From Hermodice carunculata (lineage: Eukaryota; Annelida; Polychaeta; Eunicida; Amphinomidae), in assembly GCA_964020975.1 (NCBI GenBank), contig OZ026613.1, positions 63,168,011 to 63,232,010 of the forward strand: DNA of 64,000 bases, read 5' to 3'. The first letter of the stretch is position 1, and each line of letters starts with the position of its first letter. Shown here in pieces: positions 12,701 through 24,897 of this stretch. The position numbers and the translations under genes are program-made. Below the pieces are notes generated by a model. The model was not told where the DNA came from. It saw only the letters and a list, made by a program, of their open reading frames with translations, and ran no database searches.

Positions 12701-15342
12701 ATGTTAGTGGTATTTACAGTGCCTGGCAAGAAGTGATCCAGCTGCCATAAGTTTGAGCACAGCTTGCTAGGTAATGCAAAAGCCAAGTACTAAGGCTTTT
12801 TGCCAGCTTTACATGGAATATGTCCACCAATGAAGAACACAAGCCCTAACCTGGTTCCCGTTCTAACCTTTAATTTGGAGCATGGAGAACTGTGGGTACC
12901 AGACCAGAATATTTCTATTGAAAGAGTTACCAAAACTACAATTGGTTCCCGGTCTTATTTAATACATATGCTGGTATTACAAATACAGACGTTTGCTGTC
13001 AGACACAAGGTCTGCGTGAATATTAAACTGGTATTTGTATATACATGTAAAGACTGTATATGACAATACATGTATATTGTTGGGTTGATGTTTAATGGGT
13101 TCCACAGATTCTATTGTCAGATATACGTTTGAATTTTTATAAGACTTCAGAATGGGATGGAATCTGAGAACATTGATTCCTGAGGGTCATTGAATTTATG
13201 TGTTGAAAATCTGGAGAAAGGCCATTGTAATTCTGTATATTTATTTATGTACACAATTCTCACAACTCATAAGAACTTTATTAAAACCATTTATCCAGAG
13301 TCTAAAGTGATAGAAATGGTCATCGAATTTAGCAATATGAAGCAATATTTTGACAAATTATATTTTCAAGAAGTGGTATTATTTTGTTTGATCCCAAGCA
13401 ATGGTGAGGGGGAAACTGAGGTGCCTTGTTCACACAATATGATAATACATGTAGTAATTTTACGCTTTGCATTGCATGTCTTTGTGTCCACCATGACAAA
13501 AAAAAAATGGCTATGTGCAATTTTGCTGACTAGTTTAGAAAAGACAAATTCTGGGCAATATCTTTGGAGACAGAAGTTTAATTGTTTTGTAAATTTGGCA
13601 ACATCACAAGTGATGTAAAAACACACAAGAAATTTTTGTTTCATCATTTCAAAATCTCAGGATAAGTTCCTTTAATTTATATTTGCTGTCAGAAAGAAGG
13701 ATATCATTGGAGATGATTTACATATAGCATCCCAATGTGTGTGTGTGTGTATTTTGTTTTTTGTCTTTTTTTTTCAAACTGAATTTTGTAAAAGAACATT
13801 TAGTGTTCATAGAGTGGAAAGAAATGTTGCCTTAAGATAAAGAGCAATTTGTACCTTTGTATTCACAGATATTGACCTGCCTTTGCATTCTTTGTACGAC
13901 AACAAAACACTTTTATGAACATTATTTGTAAAACTAGCCATGGGTAAAAAAGTGTGTACACAGACATCAATAGATGTAGAAATTGTCCGTTATTTTCTAT
14001 ATAAGCATCTTGCAGTGGCTTCTTTATGGCACATTGTATTGCATTGTTATAACCTAGTGTGCTGCACATACCCAAGCAATCTGTGTTTTTAATATGCGAG
14101 TAATTTTTTACCCCCTTTGCCTCATTGGCTGAAGGGGTATTGTTGTTGTCCTGTCTGGGCATGTGTGGCTGCCTGTCCATTACCCTTGTGGACGCAATAA
14201 CTTATAAATAGATGGAGCTACCAGCGTGAAACTTCAACTGTAGAAGCAATTCATTGAAAGCTTGGCTGAGGTTGACATTCAGCGACCTTGACCTATTTTC
14301 AAGGTTACCAGGGATCATGATGTTTTTACCTGGCCAAGGGGGTCTTGAGGTGGTTCTGACCATTATAATTGTGTGTTGTTATGATACATGTTGCACAGAA
14401 AAGTTTTTGCTTTGCCCAGATGCCTGTTGTAAGTGTTAACATCACAATATTGACTGATGTTATGAACACCTCAAAACGTTGCTTTGAACGACCAATTCAT
14501 GAGCTGTATGAAGGTTAATTTGACAGTAATGATTTTGTTAAATCCAGGATGAGAGGGGTAATGCTATAAAGACATATGTATTTCCCCTTTAGAAGGAAAT
14601 AGTACATTTTAATGTCCATTATGTGATCAAGATGGGAAGATTTTAGTATCAACAAATGTCACTAGGTGGGACAAGTAGACTGGAAGTTGTATGCAATCAT
14701 TCTGCCTGCCAGCCTGCCATTCTCTAGCAGTACTTGCCATAATGGTGCATTAGGACGTGCTGAGTATGCAAACTTTTATTTTGTTTTGTCAAAATGTAGC
14801 ATGGCTGTGCTTGTCATTGAATATTATCTATCTCACGTTTCAATCCACAGCTGCAATTTAGTGTGCATGTACCATGCAGTCTGATAGACTGGATTTTTGG
14901 TGAGTTTTGTAGGGTACTGATAGGGCATAGTACAAGGTGCACAAAGCTTACACATTTTCCAAGGAAGACAATAGATATAATGGACTTAAATGAGCTTTTA
15001 GTATTACATCACAATGAACACCCAGCATAGAAATCAGTATTATGATGTCAAAGGTGTGCTCCAGAACTGTCAGGTAATCATCGATGTTTTCCCAATATTT
15101 CTCAGTATTGCAGACTGGAACTTGGATACAAGGTCACCGGCCTGCTCCTTGATCAGAGGATACAGTGTGCTGGTATTGTAGTCAAATACCATCATCAGTT
15201 TCCTGCGCAGCAGACAGACTGTTTGCTTCCATGGCTACAAGTCCGGAAGAATTACAGCTCTGCCATGCAGGAAACTCTTATCACCAGTATTAGATGACAC
15301 TGCAATGTTAAATGTATATAAATGTATGTATATAAATGTGTA

Positions 15343-15428
<86 letters not shown>

Positions 15429-15466
15429 TATGTATATACATATATATGTATATGTATATATATATA

Positions 15467-15555
<89 letters not shown>

Positions 15556-18500
15556 CACATATGAGTCATTTGTTATGTGTGCAATTATTGATATGTACAT
15601 GTATATAAAATACACCATGTATATTCACGATGCCAACAGAGTGGCATCTGGTTTTTGCTCCAGAACAGTTCCAATGTTCATTCCCAGGACGTGTAGTCTA
15701 CCATAACACTGAACCAGTATTCTCTTGTCAGTCACAAAGGTACCTACTAGTATTAATCCTAACTCTGTGGCAGTTGACATTATAGCTGTCCGAGTATTTT
15801 GCTACAGCATCGGTCACAACACTCATCTAGGAAAAAAAAAAAAAAAAATGGGAGGTCTATTATGTGGTGAAAGTTTAAGAATAGACTTGTTGGAGGTCAA
15901 CTTGTTTTGATGAGTTCATTTGGCAATCTGTGTGGCAAAAACTTAAGAAAGTTTGTTTTTGGTTCACAAGCTGAATAAGGTCTTCACCGTGACATGCTGA
16001 TATGGCCTTCTCTAGACAAATTATGGTTTTGCAGTCATCACCCCCCTCCCCCCCAAAAAAGAAGAAAAAAGTGCAAGAAAGTAGAAGATTTCTGTTGCTA
16101 AAAACCCCAAATGAATGCCCTTTAATCAAAAAATTTTGTGATGTGCATTGTGGTTGCGCTTCACACCACAAAATCTTTGCTTTAAATTGCACATTCTGAA
16201 AGTATACTTCACACACAATTGTGGGTGTTGGGCACATAAGCCAAAAGATATGTCGGACATTACACTTTGATGTTTGCCCCCCCCCCCCCCCAAATGTATG
16301 GGTTCTCAACGTGCAGGTCAACCCTTTTTTAGGTGAAGGTAAAAAAAATACAGTGGTAATTAAAATCATATGATTTGCATCAGTTAACCACCATAAAAAT
16401 TGCACAAAGTTGACATTTAGTCGAAGATGAAATACAGTATATATTAATGCATGATCATCTTTAGTTTGTCTCTGTGCAAAATTTAAAAGAAAAATCTGTT
16501 CAGCAGGTGCTTCTGAAAATAAATGGACATGAGACACATATCTATCTCTCCTGAAGTATGTAGGTCTGTCAAAGGCTTACATTACAAAACAGTGTTCCTG
16601 TATGTTCCTGTTGTTACCATGAAGTGTGTTCTGGTAGCGATCTCTGACAGAGACACAGGCACATGGTAGCTCTAGGGCATATGGGAACTGCGTAGATGAC
16701 ATACACGTGTGGAGGTGCCTACCCTCATGTAATGTACGAGAATCTGATTGCAGTGTGGGCATAGGTGACAAAAACACCTGATACAACTAGTCCTGTATAT
16801 GTGCACAGGTCTGTGTGGAGTGAGTGTGTGTGTGATATAGACAATCACAATAATATATAAAACTGGACAGCAACAAAAATAATGTATCGTGATATCAGCA
16901 TGATTAAATGTATCATGAGTCCAATTTTTTAAAAAATGACACTATTGCTGTCTTATGTGACTTATTTTGATGTTATACTAGCTTTGCTTTCTACAATATA
17001 TATTTAAATTTTGTGGTTTACTTCACAAAACAGTACCATGGATTAAGGTGTGATCCAGATGGTAATGTTGTAGACCCAACTGTAATGATGTATACACTGT
17101 ATATAGCCTGCTCAAGTCTGTCCACATAAGATATTCACAGCATTATGATACTAATCCATGCCCATAGTCCGTATCAGTATTTATGATTGGTTTGGGGAAT
17201 TGTCATTTCGAGATTCATGTAAAATACATTCTGACATCAACTTGATGCGGCATCTGAGGGCCTTGTATATGTACTTTGAAAGAAACTTGATAAGGCCAGT
17301 TGCAATTGATTCTTCTGGTCTTGTCCGTAGGCATGTATGGTTAGTATACATGCATCCCCAGCAAATAGGTGGCATTTCAGAGGTGGTGTTGGGCCCCGAG
17401 TTGGGGCTAAGTGTAGTATACAGGTATAAGCAGTTAGAATATGAAGAGACTGATGCTACCGCGCCATTTACCACTAGCAGTTGGCAGATAAAGAGACTGC
17501 CCCCTGCAAAGGGACAATCAGTCCTAGGCTTTTGCCTCCCAACTGTTTGTGTGTTCAATCCTGGGCTGCATATCTGCAGCTATGCAGTACCTGGACAATA
17601 TTTAAAAAGTATCCTAGAATCGATCTTGGCAGATCCCTATAGAAGTCCCACGCATTTCATGTTGAAAGTTTCAGCAAACTGAGACTGTGGATGAGACCTA
17701 TGTGTATTTGCAAAGAGCATGTCCTGTATGTGACATGTTGTTACAGTTGTTTAAAAGTGGGTCACCATACTGAATGTAAAATCAATTTGAAACATCAAGA
17801 AAACAATGTGAACAGTATATGTATTTTAAGAGTTGGGTCGAGGTGTGCCAGTAATCCAGAGGTTTCACGTGCATTGAACCCGTAAAATGTGCATTTCCAG
17901 ATCCTACACGAGAAATGTCTGTCTTGTTGACTTCTACATTGGTAAGAACAGGAAATCAGAACTACCAGAATAGAAACTGACAAGTCATGTGGTCATCAAA
18001 AGTGTCATAAGTCTGACCTTGTCTCTACCCCACGTCAGAGGTTTCATGTAGTACCACAGAGAAAAATTGGAAGGTTTGGGAAAACTGGTGTAGAAAGTGG
18101 GAGGTCTTCTCACTGAACACTGGGAGCTCTGTCTGAAACGTGGCAGGCAGGAATATCCAAATGAATTTCAGGAGCAAAACAGCCTAAGGTCTCGCGCATT
18201 TTGGGGAGACTTGGTAGTGTCTGGTACATTTGTAAAGATGTGAGATATTTATGCTACATGTAAAACTTTGGCCACCAGAGGTCACTCAGGTATACACACA
18301 TATTTTTTAAACTCAACTGAAATGACAAAAAAAAAAAAAACCACAGAACACAGAAGCAGCTCATTTTTATTTTACTTTATTCTTATGTGTGTAATATTAA
18401 AATTAAGACTTGAACCCATACTTTAAACGAGATGTTCGCATTTTATGTGGGATTCTCCTTCCTGCAAATACCTGTGCACATAGATGAAACCCAGATGGAC

Positions 18501-21500
18501 TGTGTGTGTGTATTCCCAGAACAGGGACCAAAATAGAGTGGGGCGGGGAGATCATTGCAAGCTTGTCTCCACTGTGTTCCACCAATTAAACTAATTTCAC
18601 AGCAAAGTTGCGAATTTGTTGCACAGTAAATTTGAAAATAATAATTTCATGTTTGTGGATATTTGTACACAGACTGTCAAATAGAAGAGACCACAGTAAA
18701 CGTATGTACCAATAGAGTAGGAGACACTTCAGCTTTAAGTGTGAAAAGTAGTGGATACTTTTTAAGGGACCATACAGTATATTTTATATGTGTGTGCAAT
18801 CAAGTGTTCCAACACACAGCAAGATGTTATTATACATATATACATGTTACATATAAATATATATATATATTTTATTGCCATGTGATCTTTGTAAATAAGT
18901 TGACATCTTTGATGAAAACTTGATTTTTTTTCCTTTTTTTTTTTTTTTTTTTTTTGAATGTGGAAAGAGCATTTTGCATAATAAAATATAACAAGCACAA
19001 CTGATTGTCATGTTGTTTGTAGATTTACTAGTGCTATCATCACATTCATATGTGTGAAGACTTTTTGGTAATTGTGACTATTGGCCTAGCCAGAGGGCTG
19101 TGTGAGCAGCCCGTGCTCAGCTGACCTTAACTTGTTCACAAAATCAAAGTTGCAACTGAATAGACCTGTCAAGTTTAGCTGAGTGCATATGGCATTTAGA
19201 AGTGTTTCAAAGATTTGCCCTCAAGCAAATTAATTTAGAATATAAATTTTACTGGAGCATGAGAAATTGAAGAATATTTAATGAGAATTTTAAAAAGAAC
19301 ATTGCTACTTGGTGCAGAAAATACATGATACAGAGCATTAGAATGACCATTGTCTTGCAAAGTAATCGAGGAAAGGTGCATTTACCAGTGAGAGTACCCA
19401 ATTGAAAAAATCGCTAAAAATCAGGAATCCACAGCAGTGCCACCTGGTGAAGAATTGTGTTTGACCCTTTCACAAGGAACATATCCACCAAGTTTCAGCT
19501 TAATCTGAGTGATAGTTATAGAGAAGTAGAAAATAGCGAAAACCCACCAAAAAAAAAATCATTTTATATATATATATATTAAACTGCAGCACCTTCTGGT
19601 AAAGAAATTAAGAACTAGGGAGTCCCTAGGAGTGTTCCTGTGTGATTTCTAAGCAAGTGGGCCAGTGGTTTTGGAGGTTTTTAAGATTTGCCTCAACAAC
19701 AAAAAAAAAAAATCATAAAAAAATCCAAAAATCACTGGAGTGTGACCACTTACACAAACATGGTTACAAAGTTTGAAGTGAATCCGGCGGATGGTTTCAG
19801 CGAAGTCAAAAATGTGAATTAGCATTAGAATGCCCATCGACTTGCATAGCAATCAATAGGAAAGGTGCATTTTCCGGTAAGTACCCAAATGGAAGAAAAA
19901 AAGTTTAAAATAAGGAATCCACAGCAATGTCACCTAGTGAACAACTTTGTTTGACCCTTTCACAAGGAACATATCCACCATGTTTCAGCTTAATTCAAGT
20001 GATGGTTCTGAAGAAGTCAAAAATAGCAAAAACACAGAAAATCATGTAAAATTGCAGTACCACCTGGTGGACAAATGAAGAACTAGGAGCCCCTAGGAGT
20101 CTTCATGTGCCATGTAAAAGCAGTTGGGTGAGTGGTTTCATCAGATATTTGCCCCCCCCCCCCCCCCCAAAAAAAAAAGAATAACAAAATTTATAAACAT
20201 CCTAAAATCACTGGAGCATAACCCTTTGAACAAACTTGGTAGAGACCCACCCAAGGTGCATTGTGACCGAGTTTGAAGTAAATTTGGAGTATTCAAAAAT
20301 GTGAATTAGGGATGGATGGACGACAGGACCTCCTAAAAGCTCAGCTGACTGACAAGTCAGCTGAGCTAAAAATCCTCACCCAACTCAGACTGGTCACTTC
20401 TGGAAAAGCGCAAAAGGTAAAGCACTGACCTGACACTGAGTCTTCTTGCCTGCTGTCAGACAAAAGAAACTCTGGCTGCTTTTGCTGCTGGAGTGAAGGT
20501 AAACCTGCTATCAAAAGGTGCTCTCATATCACAGGTAGTATTAAAATACAGGTATATTCAGGAAACGCCAGGGTCAAAAAAGGATATTCTTTAAAATATA
20601 TGCGGTCTCACACAAGAGGTGGTCTTGCAAGTATGTACCACTGTATCGATTTTGTTGAAACTACAATGATGGTGTTTTTAGCAGGGTAAGACTGCATCAT
20701 GGCAATAATGCCAGATGGTACTTTACTTTTGGGGTTTATGGAAGTGACCAGTCAGAGTGGGGGGGGGGGGGATTGACAGAATCATCAGTTTTAATAATTT
20801 TTTGGCATGTAAACTTCTGGATAGAGAGAAGAAAGGTAGTCAACTCCATCAATTGAATGACAAGAAAGAAATATATGTATGGTGCTTCATACCCATACAA
20901 TATACAACGATTTTATCTACGCATGTTCCAAGTGACTGTGGAAAAAAACTAACTACAGGCAGAGGAACGGGCCTTAGACTTACTATTGACAGTAGAAGAA
21001 GGACTCTGACATTTGTTTCACTTTAATATGTTTGTGGCTCCCTTCTTCCACATACTAATGGAAGTTATTCAGAGTAACAAAAACCTCTGCCATTTCAAAG
21101 TCCAAATAAAATTCCACTGTTAACGATTTTACGTTGCTGGTTTGTCTGTTTGAATGAAATGTGAGCATCTGTGCACTTGTCTACAACGAAATAAAAGGAC
21201 TGGCAGAGAGGACTATAAGTCAACTTGTTATGCAGTATGTATTTATGTTTTTGCTGAGATTTCACTTTCATACATTCTTTAAATTCCAGTGGGTTGTCTT
21301 TAACATATAAGGTAAAGGCAAGCAGCCGCCATCACATAAAAAAATTTGTCTGAGAATTTACGACACTGTCAAACCAATTTGGGATAATTTCATTTACTTG
21401 GCAATTTCAGGGTATTTTGGTAGACATATATGTTGTCTATCCTATGGCCAAATTAAGTAGTTCTAGCCTGAATACATTTTAAAGAAATTAATCCTTAAAG

Positions 21501-22106
21501 TGCTGATTTAAGATTGAATCAACAGCTTTCCTTGGGACACTTTGTGCGCAGTGTCCCGAGGAAAGCTGTTGACTAAGACTACTTTTTGCTTCAGACAAGG
21601 CTTGCTGGTATTTGAATGAAAGGGATCTTCATGAGGAATTTGACTCTTTTAACCATTATATATTTGATGGTAATGAGAAAGTAGCTATAGCAGTGATTAG
21701 CACTTTAAGGGTTAACAAAACACTTTAAATGTTAACATAGTAGTCAATGGACCATGTTAACATTTGGATCTTTATTAGGGGTCTGCCAAAATCGTCAACA
21801 TTTTCAAAAGTGTACACAGAGTACTCTTTGTTGTAACCCCCTCCCTACCCTCAAAAGAGTACGCCCCTACTCTAAAAATGTTGATTTTCGGCTAAATATT
21901 GATCATTTTCAAAATTAGCTAAAAACGTACATTGGTCTTAAGGGAATGAGAAGTGCTGCTACCACAACATGGTTAACTGTATGATAATTATATGCATAGG
22001 GCAGGCTGGTACACATAACCTCTTGTCGGCTCAAGAAGCAGGTAACACCTCAACCAACGGTACCCTGGCCAGCAGGCCTGGCTCACAGACTTCAAAGAAA
22101 AGCTAA
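6494..22106 (+). CDS. Unidentified plus-strand gene, 3' part (five phase-matched exons)
   Basis: Exons at 6494-6705, 9334-9416, 11660-11701, 20460-20498 and 22005-22106 join in frame to a 158-residue C-terminal segment with a stop. The sequence is hydrophilic: Lys/Pro/Ser/Thr-rich at first, then [20 protein letters not shown], two small acidic/Ala segments, and a Ser/Thr/Gly tail ending S-Q-T-S-K-K-S. No signal peptide or membrane segment is visible, and I do not recognise the family. The tail could be cytoplasmic or nuclear. The 5' exons are not found here, although short GT-AG-bounded stretches near 6330 and 6419 might belong to it. It converges with the SH2D4-like gene. Confidence 0.65.
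7420..7595 (+). repeat. 200-bp dispersed repeat, copy 2
   Basis: Second copy of the 4575-4780 repeat in the same orientation, diverged by substitutions and small indels. Confidence 0.6.
8748..8822 (+). CDS. Possible extra cassette exon of the unknown plus gene
   Basis: After TTCTTTCTGTGTCAG the frame reads [20 protein letters not shown] and on to S-L-V-A. It is phase 1 in and phase 1 out if the weak donor A|GTTACA is used. That would fit between exons a and b without shifting frame. The acceptor is good and the donor poor. Confidence 0.28.
9334..9416 (+). CDS. Unknown plus gene, exon b
   Basis: After TGTCTTTGCAG the frame reads [20 protein letters not shown] and then L-D-F-Q-D-S-Q. The donor is CCAG|GTCAGT. 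It is 83 nt, phase 1 in and phase 0 out, and joins exon a by forming an Ala codon. The Lys/Asn run followed by a short hydrophobic strand is distinctive. Confidence 0.7.
9525..9770 (+). repeat. Dispersed repeat, copy 1 of 3
   Basis: It has 'CAGCCAATAGGGTATTG', 'GTGTCTGCCTGTCCAT', 'GCAGACACAATAACTT', a TGACCTTGAC block and 'CTGGCCAAGAGGGTCTTAAG'. The same order recurs at 14105-14370 and, inverted, at 35620-35990. Confidence 0.65.
10733..11055 (+). mobile_element. TTAA-hairpin element, degenerate copy
   Basis: It starts 'CAACTCATTCCATTC' and carries a strong stem at 10967-11034 built on 'GATAGCTTTCC' and 'GGAAAGCTATTGACTCAGTC'. The terminal repeat at the right end is eroded. Confidence 0.6.
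11660..11701 (+). CDS. Unknown plus gene, exon c (42 nt)
   Basis: After TTTCTTTTGCAG the frame reads [14 protein letters not shown]. The donor is GTG|GTATGA. It is 14 codons, phase 0 at both ends, so it could be skipped without changing frame. T-P-P-T-P is a plausible proline-directed phosphorylation site (inference). Confidence 0.6.
14105..14370 (+). repeat. Dispersed repeat, copy 2 of 3
   Basis: Same order of blocks as 9525-9770: 'CATTGGCTGAAGGGGTATTG', 'GGACGCAATAACTT', 'CGACCTTGACC', 'CTGGCCAAGGGGGTCTTGAG'. A 61-codon open frame here is part of the repeat. Confidence 0.65.
15070..15202 (-). CDS. Possible nested minus-strand gene, terminal exon
   Basis: After CTGTCTGCTGCGCAG the minus strand reads [20 protein letters not shown], continues [10 protein letters not shown], and stops at 15070-15072. 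It is 133 nt, phase 2 in. It is markedly more GC-rich than its surroundings. The plus strand is also open here for about 58 codons after a decent acceptor, so strand is not certain. Family not recognised. Confidence 0.42.
15346..15552 (+). repeat. (TA)n microsatellite, two blocks
   Basis: Two TA runs (about 15346-15418 and 15474-15550) are separated by a TA/TG-rich spacer. All Tyr-Ile open frames on either strand are artefacts. Confidence 0.97.
15629..15743 (-). CDS. Possible nested minus-strand gene, penultimate exon
   Basis: The frame reads [20 protein letters not shown], then [12 protein letters not shown]. The acceptor is ACTAGTAG and the donor GCATC|GTGAAT. It is 115 nt, phase 1 in and phase 2 out, matching the next exon. 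A 200-bp TA microsatellite occupies the intron between them. Alternating hydrophobic strands suggest a beta-rich fold (inference). Confidence 0.4.
16618..16743 (-). CDS. Possible nested minus-strand gene, internal exon
   Basis: The frame reads [20 protein letters not shown] and on to [10 protein letters not shown]. The acceptor is CTGCAATCAG and the donor CATG|GTAACA. It is 126 nt, phase 1 at both ends, consistent with exon 15629-15743. The other minus frames contain stops. Confidence 0.35.
18472..18571 (-). CDS. Possible nested minus-strand gene, upstream exon (weak)
   Basis: The frame reads [20 protein letters not shown] and ends S-I-W-V-S-S-M-C-T. The donor CACAG|GTATTT gives phase 1 out, matching 16618-16743. 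The acceptor (GGAACACAG) is poor, and the frame is open further upstream. Confidence 0.22.
19075..20372 (+). mobile_element. 1.3-kb hairpin-ended element, copy 1
   Basis: It starts near 'GTGCTCAGCTGACC' and ends with hairpin 'AGCTCAGCTGACTGACAAG' / 'TCAGCTGAGCTAAA'. Internal units of about 490 bp repeat 'TTTCAGCTTAAT' and 'GGAATCCACAGCARTG'. No coding capacity seen. The 3' hairpin followed by CTAA resembles Helitron ends (inference). Confidence 0.6.
20460..20498 (+). CDS. Unknown plus gene, exon d (39 nt)
   Basis: After TTGCCTGCTGTCAG the frame reads [13 protein letters not shown]. The donor is GAAG|GTAAAC. It is 13 codons, phase 0 at both ends, a possible cassette exon. The segment looks like a short amphipathic helix. 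Confidence 0.6.
21488..21715 (+). mobile_element. TTAA-hairpin element
   Basis: Bounded by TTAA, with terminal inverted repeats 'TTAATCCTTAAAGTGCTGAT' and its complement. The stem 'CAACAGCTTTCC' / 'GGAAAGCTGTTG' is at 21520-21575. Confidence 0.75.
22005..22106 (+). CDS. Unknown plus gene, terminal exon with stop
   Basis: The frame reads [20 protein letters not shown], then a Ser/Gly/Lys tail and TAA at 22104-22106. The acceptor is CATAGGGCAG, with a poor pyrimidine tract. The phase (0) fits exon d. The higher GC and lack of other in-frame stops support coding. Confidence 0.55.
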   Translation, partial: AGTHNLLSAQEAGNTSTNGTLASRPGSQTSKKS

Positions 22107-23241
22107 TTATCTGATGACCATTGTAGAATGACATCACAGCTAAAGAGCCCATCCAGGAAGTAAACAGTGGCCCACTTCACATTACGTTTACCCCCCCCCC
22201 CCCCATGTACTCTATGTCCTAATGTGAAAATGTTGATAAAAATGGCCAACCCCTTTCTGACAGTAGGTATCTGCTCTAAAATATGTTTCACATGGATATT
22301 TCCCTAAAATGAATTCTGATTTTAGTCCAAAACCTGATTTACTAAAAAAATTCTCTGCAGCAAAACATATCAGGGGTTTTCTAAGAAATGATCAGTTCTT
22401 TTTTATGTGTATGAAGAGTCCCACAAACTTTATCAATTTCACAAAACAACAATTCTCCAATATTTATATCAAGGTTGTAAACAGATACAAGTGTTGAGAT
22501 GATCACAGAACAAATTTGACCATTTTATCTGATTTTTTCTACAAATATCCAAAATTTTACAAAAACCACTTTTTCACCAAAAATGCTTGCTTATTTATAC
22601 TTTGAAGTTTGAGTTCCATGTTTAGTGCAAACAGATTTTACAAAACTTGCTGGCAATTGACCATACAAGTTGACTATGTTAGAGATGTAGGTATCTGGGA
22701 TTTTTGCCCTCAAAGTTAAGTCACTTTTTCAGGTTGGACATTACCGTAAGGCTGCAAAACATGCTTGATGGTTTCTCGCTGATCACCTGTATATAAATTC
22801 ACTTGGCTGTTGAAGCCTAGAATTTTCTAAATTTTGAATCAAACTCGATGTTAATCTATAGGTCTAGACATACAGTCCTTGGCATAGATGTAGGCTTATT
22901 CTTCCAACCTTTTGTTTTGTGGAGAAAATCAAAGAAAACTCCCATGCACAGTCAGAGTGGTAGCAACTCTGCCTCCACTTGTTCCCCTCATCAAAAATCA
23001 AACCCAGGTGGCAAAGGTGCAGGCAAGCATGTTACTGGTCAGCCAACCATGCAGCCTGCTTACTGTTGAGCACCTCTGCAGGTGGAGCCACCAGTGTGAA
23101 GCTGCATCTGACTGCTTGCAAGTCTTACAGCCCATACACAAGTGAAACAACCAGAATGTACACATCCCAAGTACAGCATGCTTACATGTAGGATAGTTTT
23201 CTATGCACTTTCACAGTCAGAAGTACATGGGTTGACAGAGT

Positions 23242-23404
23242 TTGAACTCTTTCAGTGCCAATCATGTCTAAAGTCAATCTACTAAAGTCAAACTAGGACC
23301 TCAGATTCGTATTCCTAGTAAAAAAACCTTTCATTCAAGTACCAGCATGCCTCCAGTTCCACAGAAAATATTCCGGGTCAACATTTGGCACTTTAAAGAG
23401 TTAA
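23242..23404 (+). mobile_element. TTAA element lacking the hairpin stem
   Basis: It begins 'CTCTTTCAGTGCCA' and ends 'GGCACTTTAAAGAGTTAA'. It shares 'CATTCAAGTACCAGCATGCC' with other copies, but the central stem is missing. Confidence 0.65.
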
Positions 23405-23423
23405 CCCACTGCAGTGTAGCTTC

Positions 23424-23749
23424 TTAACCCTTTCCCCAAGGAGAAGCCACAAATTCTAGATTTCAGAATTTTTTGCTCTCACAATAAGGGACATTTTCAG
23501 TGGTAACTTTGATACTTTTAGGTGTCTGTGGGCAACAGCTTTCCTTACAATACTTCTGGCTTGGCATGAAATAAAAGTCAGGAGTACAACCCATGGCAAA
23601 ATAAAAGCTGTTACACTGACCTTGGACGACAGGTCTAGTCTTCAATCCTATATAGGTCTCAATTGCAAGAACTTTTAAGCGAAAACATTGACGTTTGCAG
23701 ATCTCACAGGACCTTTAACATCTGGCTGATTTAGGGGGCCAAAGGTTAA
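23424..23749 (+). mobile_element. TTAA element, CCCTTTCCCC subfamily
   Basis: Ends are 'TTAACCCTTTCCCC' and 'GGGGGCCAAAGGTTAA'. An 'AACAGCTTTCCTTAC' remnant lies at 23532. The 60-codon minus open frame inside is not a gene. Confidence 0.5.
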
Positions 23750-24897
23750 AGCCACGTTCCACTGCAGTTTTACATACTGGTATGTCAGATTACTAATTTG
23801 TCAGCTTGTGTTGAAGGCTGGCTACCTGTGAACTGTAGTGGAAAGGTCACCTAATCTGTCTGCTCTCTTGACATTTTGGCTTTTATCAAATGTTTCTGAC
23901 AAGTTTGAGAGGAAGTCAGTGGACAAACAGGCTACTGGTCAGTGGTGTTACCGAGCACTGAAAAGCTTTGATGCAGTCTTATTGTGACTGGTTACCAGTT
24001 TCTACTAGCTACATAACAAAGAAAACGAGACGCATATCCGGTTGTCATGAAAGTATATATTTGGTACAAACAATTAAGTCCTCTCATTCCCACATGGCAG
24101 ACAGACATACAATAGTGTTTATACATTCCCACATTACACAGACATACAACAGTGCCTACGTATTTTGTGTGTATGTATCACATGATCAATTGTTTGCAGC
24201 AAAAGACAAGTGCAGGCTACTAGAACTATGTAATTAAATTTGTTGCTTCAGTAGGTTCCCAGTTTTTCTAGAGCATATATTTCAGTCCATTAACACATAC
24301 CCTGGCTAATGCCCTTGTTCCATTGGAACATCAAATAATAACTTTAAATTTCTAGTGCGACCTGAAAAACAACATGAAAGAGAGCCAGTGGGCTGGAATT
24401 TGATGTACATAAACGTACAAATTCCTCTGCTACTGAAGACTGGCATATTTGTAGGCAAATTGCACAATAAAATCAATGGACTTCCTTCCATACATTGGCT
24501 GACGAGGCAAAAATCACCAACTTTCAGCCAAGAAGTTGGTGTTTGGATGAATCCTTTTTTATTGGAAAAATGATTTTTTTTTTTTTCATTATAAAAAAAA
24601 TTATAAAAGACTTTGCGTAGATTAACTCAACCTAAGTGTGCAGGAACATCCCTCCCTGGTACAGAAAGTTAAACATCTTAGATCTCTACACCTAACTCCT
24701 CAAGATTTGCCAGTATTTTGGGGAACCCTGCATGACATCCTCTGCATCAGTGGACTGCAATTCATCCCTTTGTAATTCTAGCCATCTTGTAGGATGTTTT
24801 GGTTAATGAACAGTATTTACATGAGCTGGGAGGATGCTGTACTTTATCATAATATAGCATCTGAATCAGGAGAGATGCTGCATTTTCTACCTTTATA

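Noticed and set aside
13190-13618. 142-codon plus frame
   Set aside because: AT-rich, with Phe/Leu/Ile-heavy composition expected from AT-rich DNA and an overlapping antisense frame. No splice sites of note.
15252-15706. Several Tyr-Ile open frames on both strands
   Set aside because: Translations of the TA microsatellite.
15875-16537. 220-codon minus-strand open frame
   Set aside because: It runs through poly-A and poly-C tracts, with Phe and Gly runs and no splice logic. It is a low-complexity by-product.
17158-17682. 174-codon plus frame and overlapping 125-codon minus frame
   Set aside because: Both strands are open with no clear composition bias and no resemblance to a family. A B-box-like 'TGTTCAATCC' near 17550 hints at a SINE, but no A box or tail could be shown. 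Not called.
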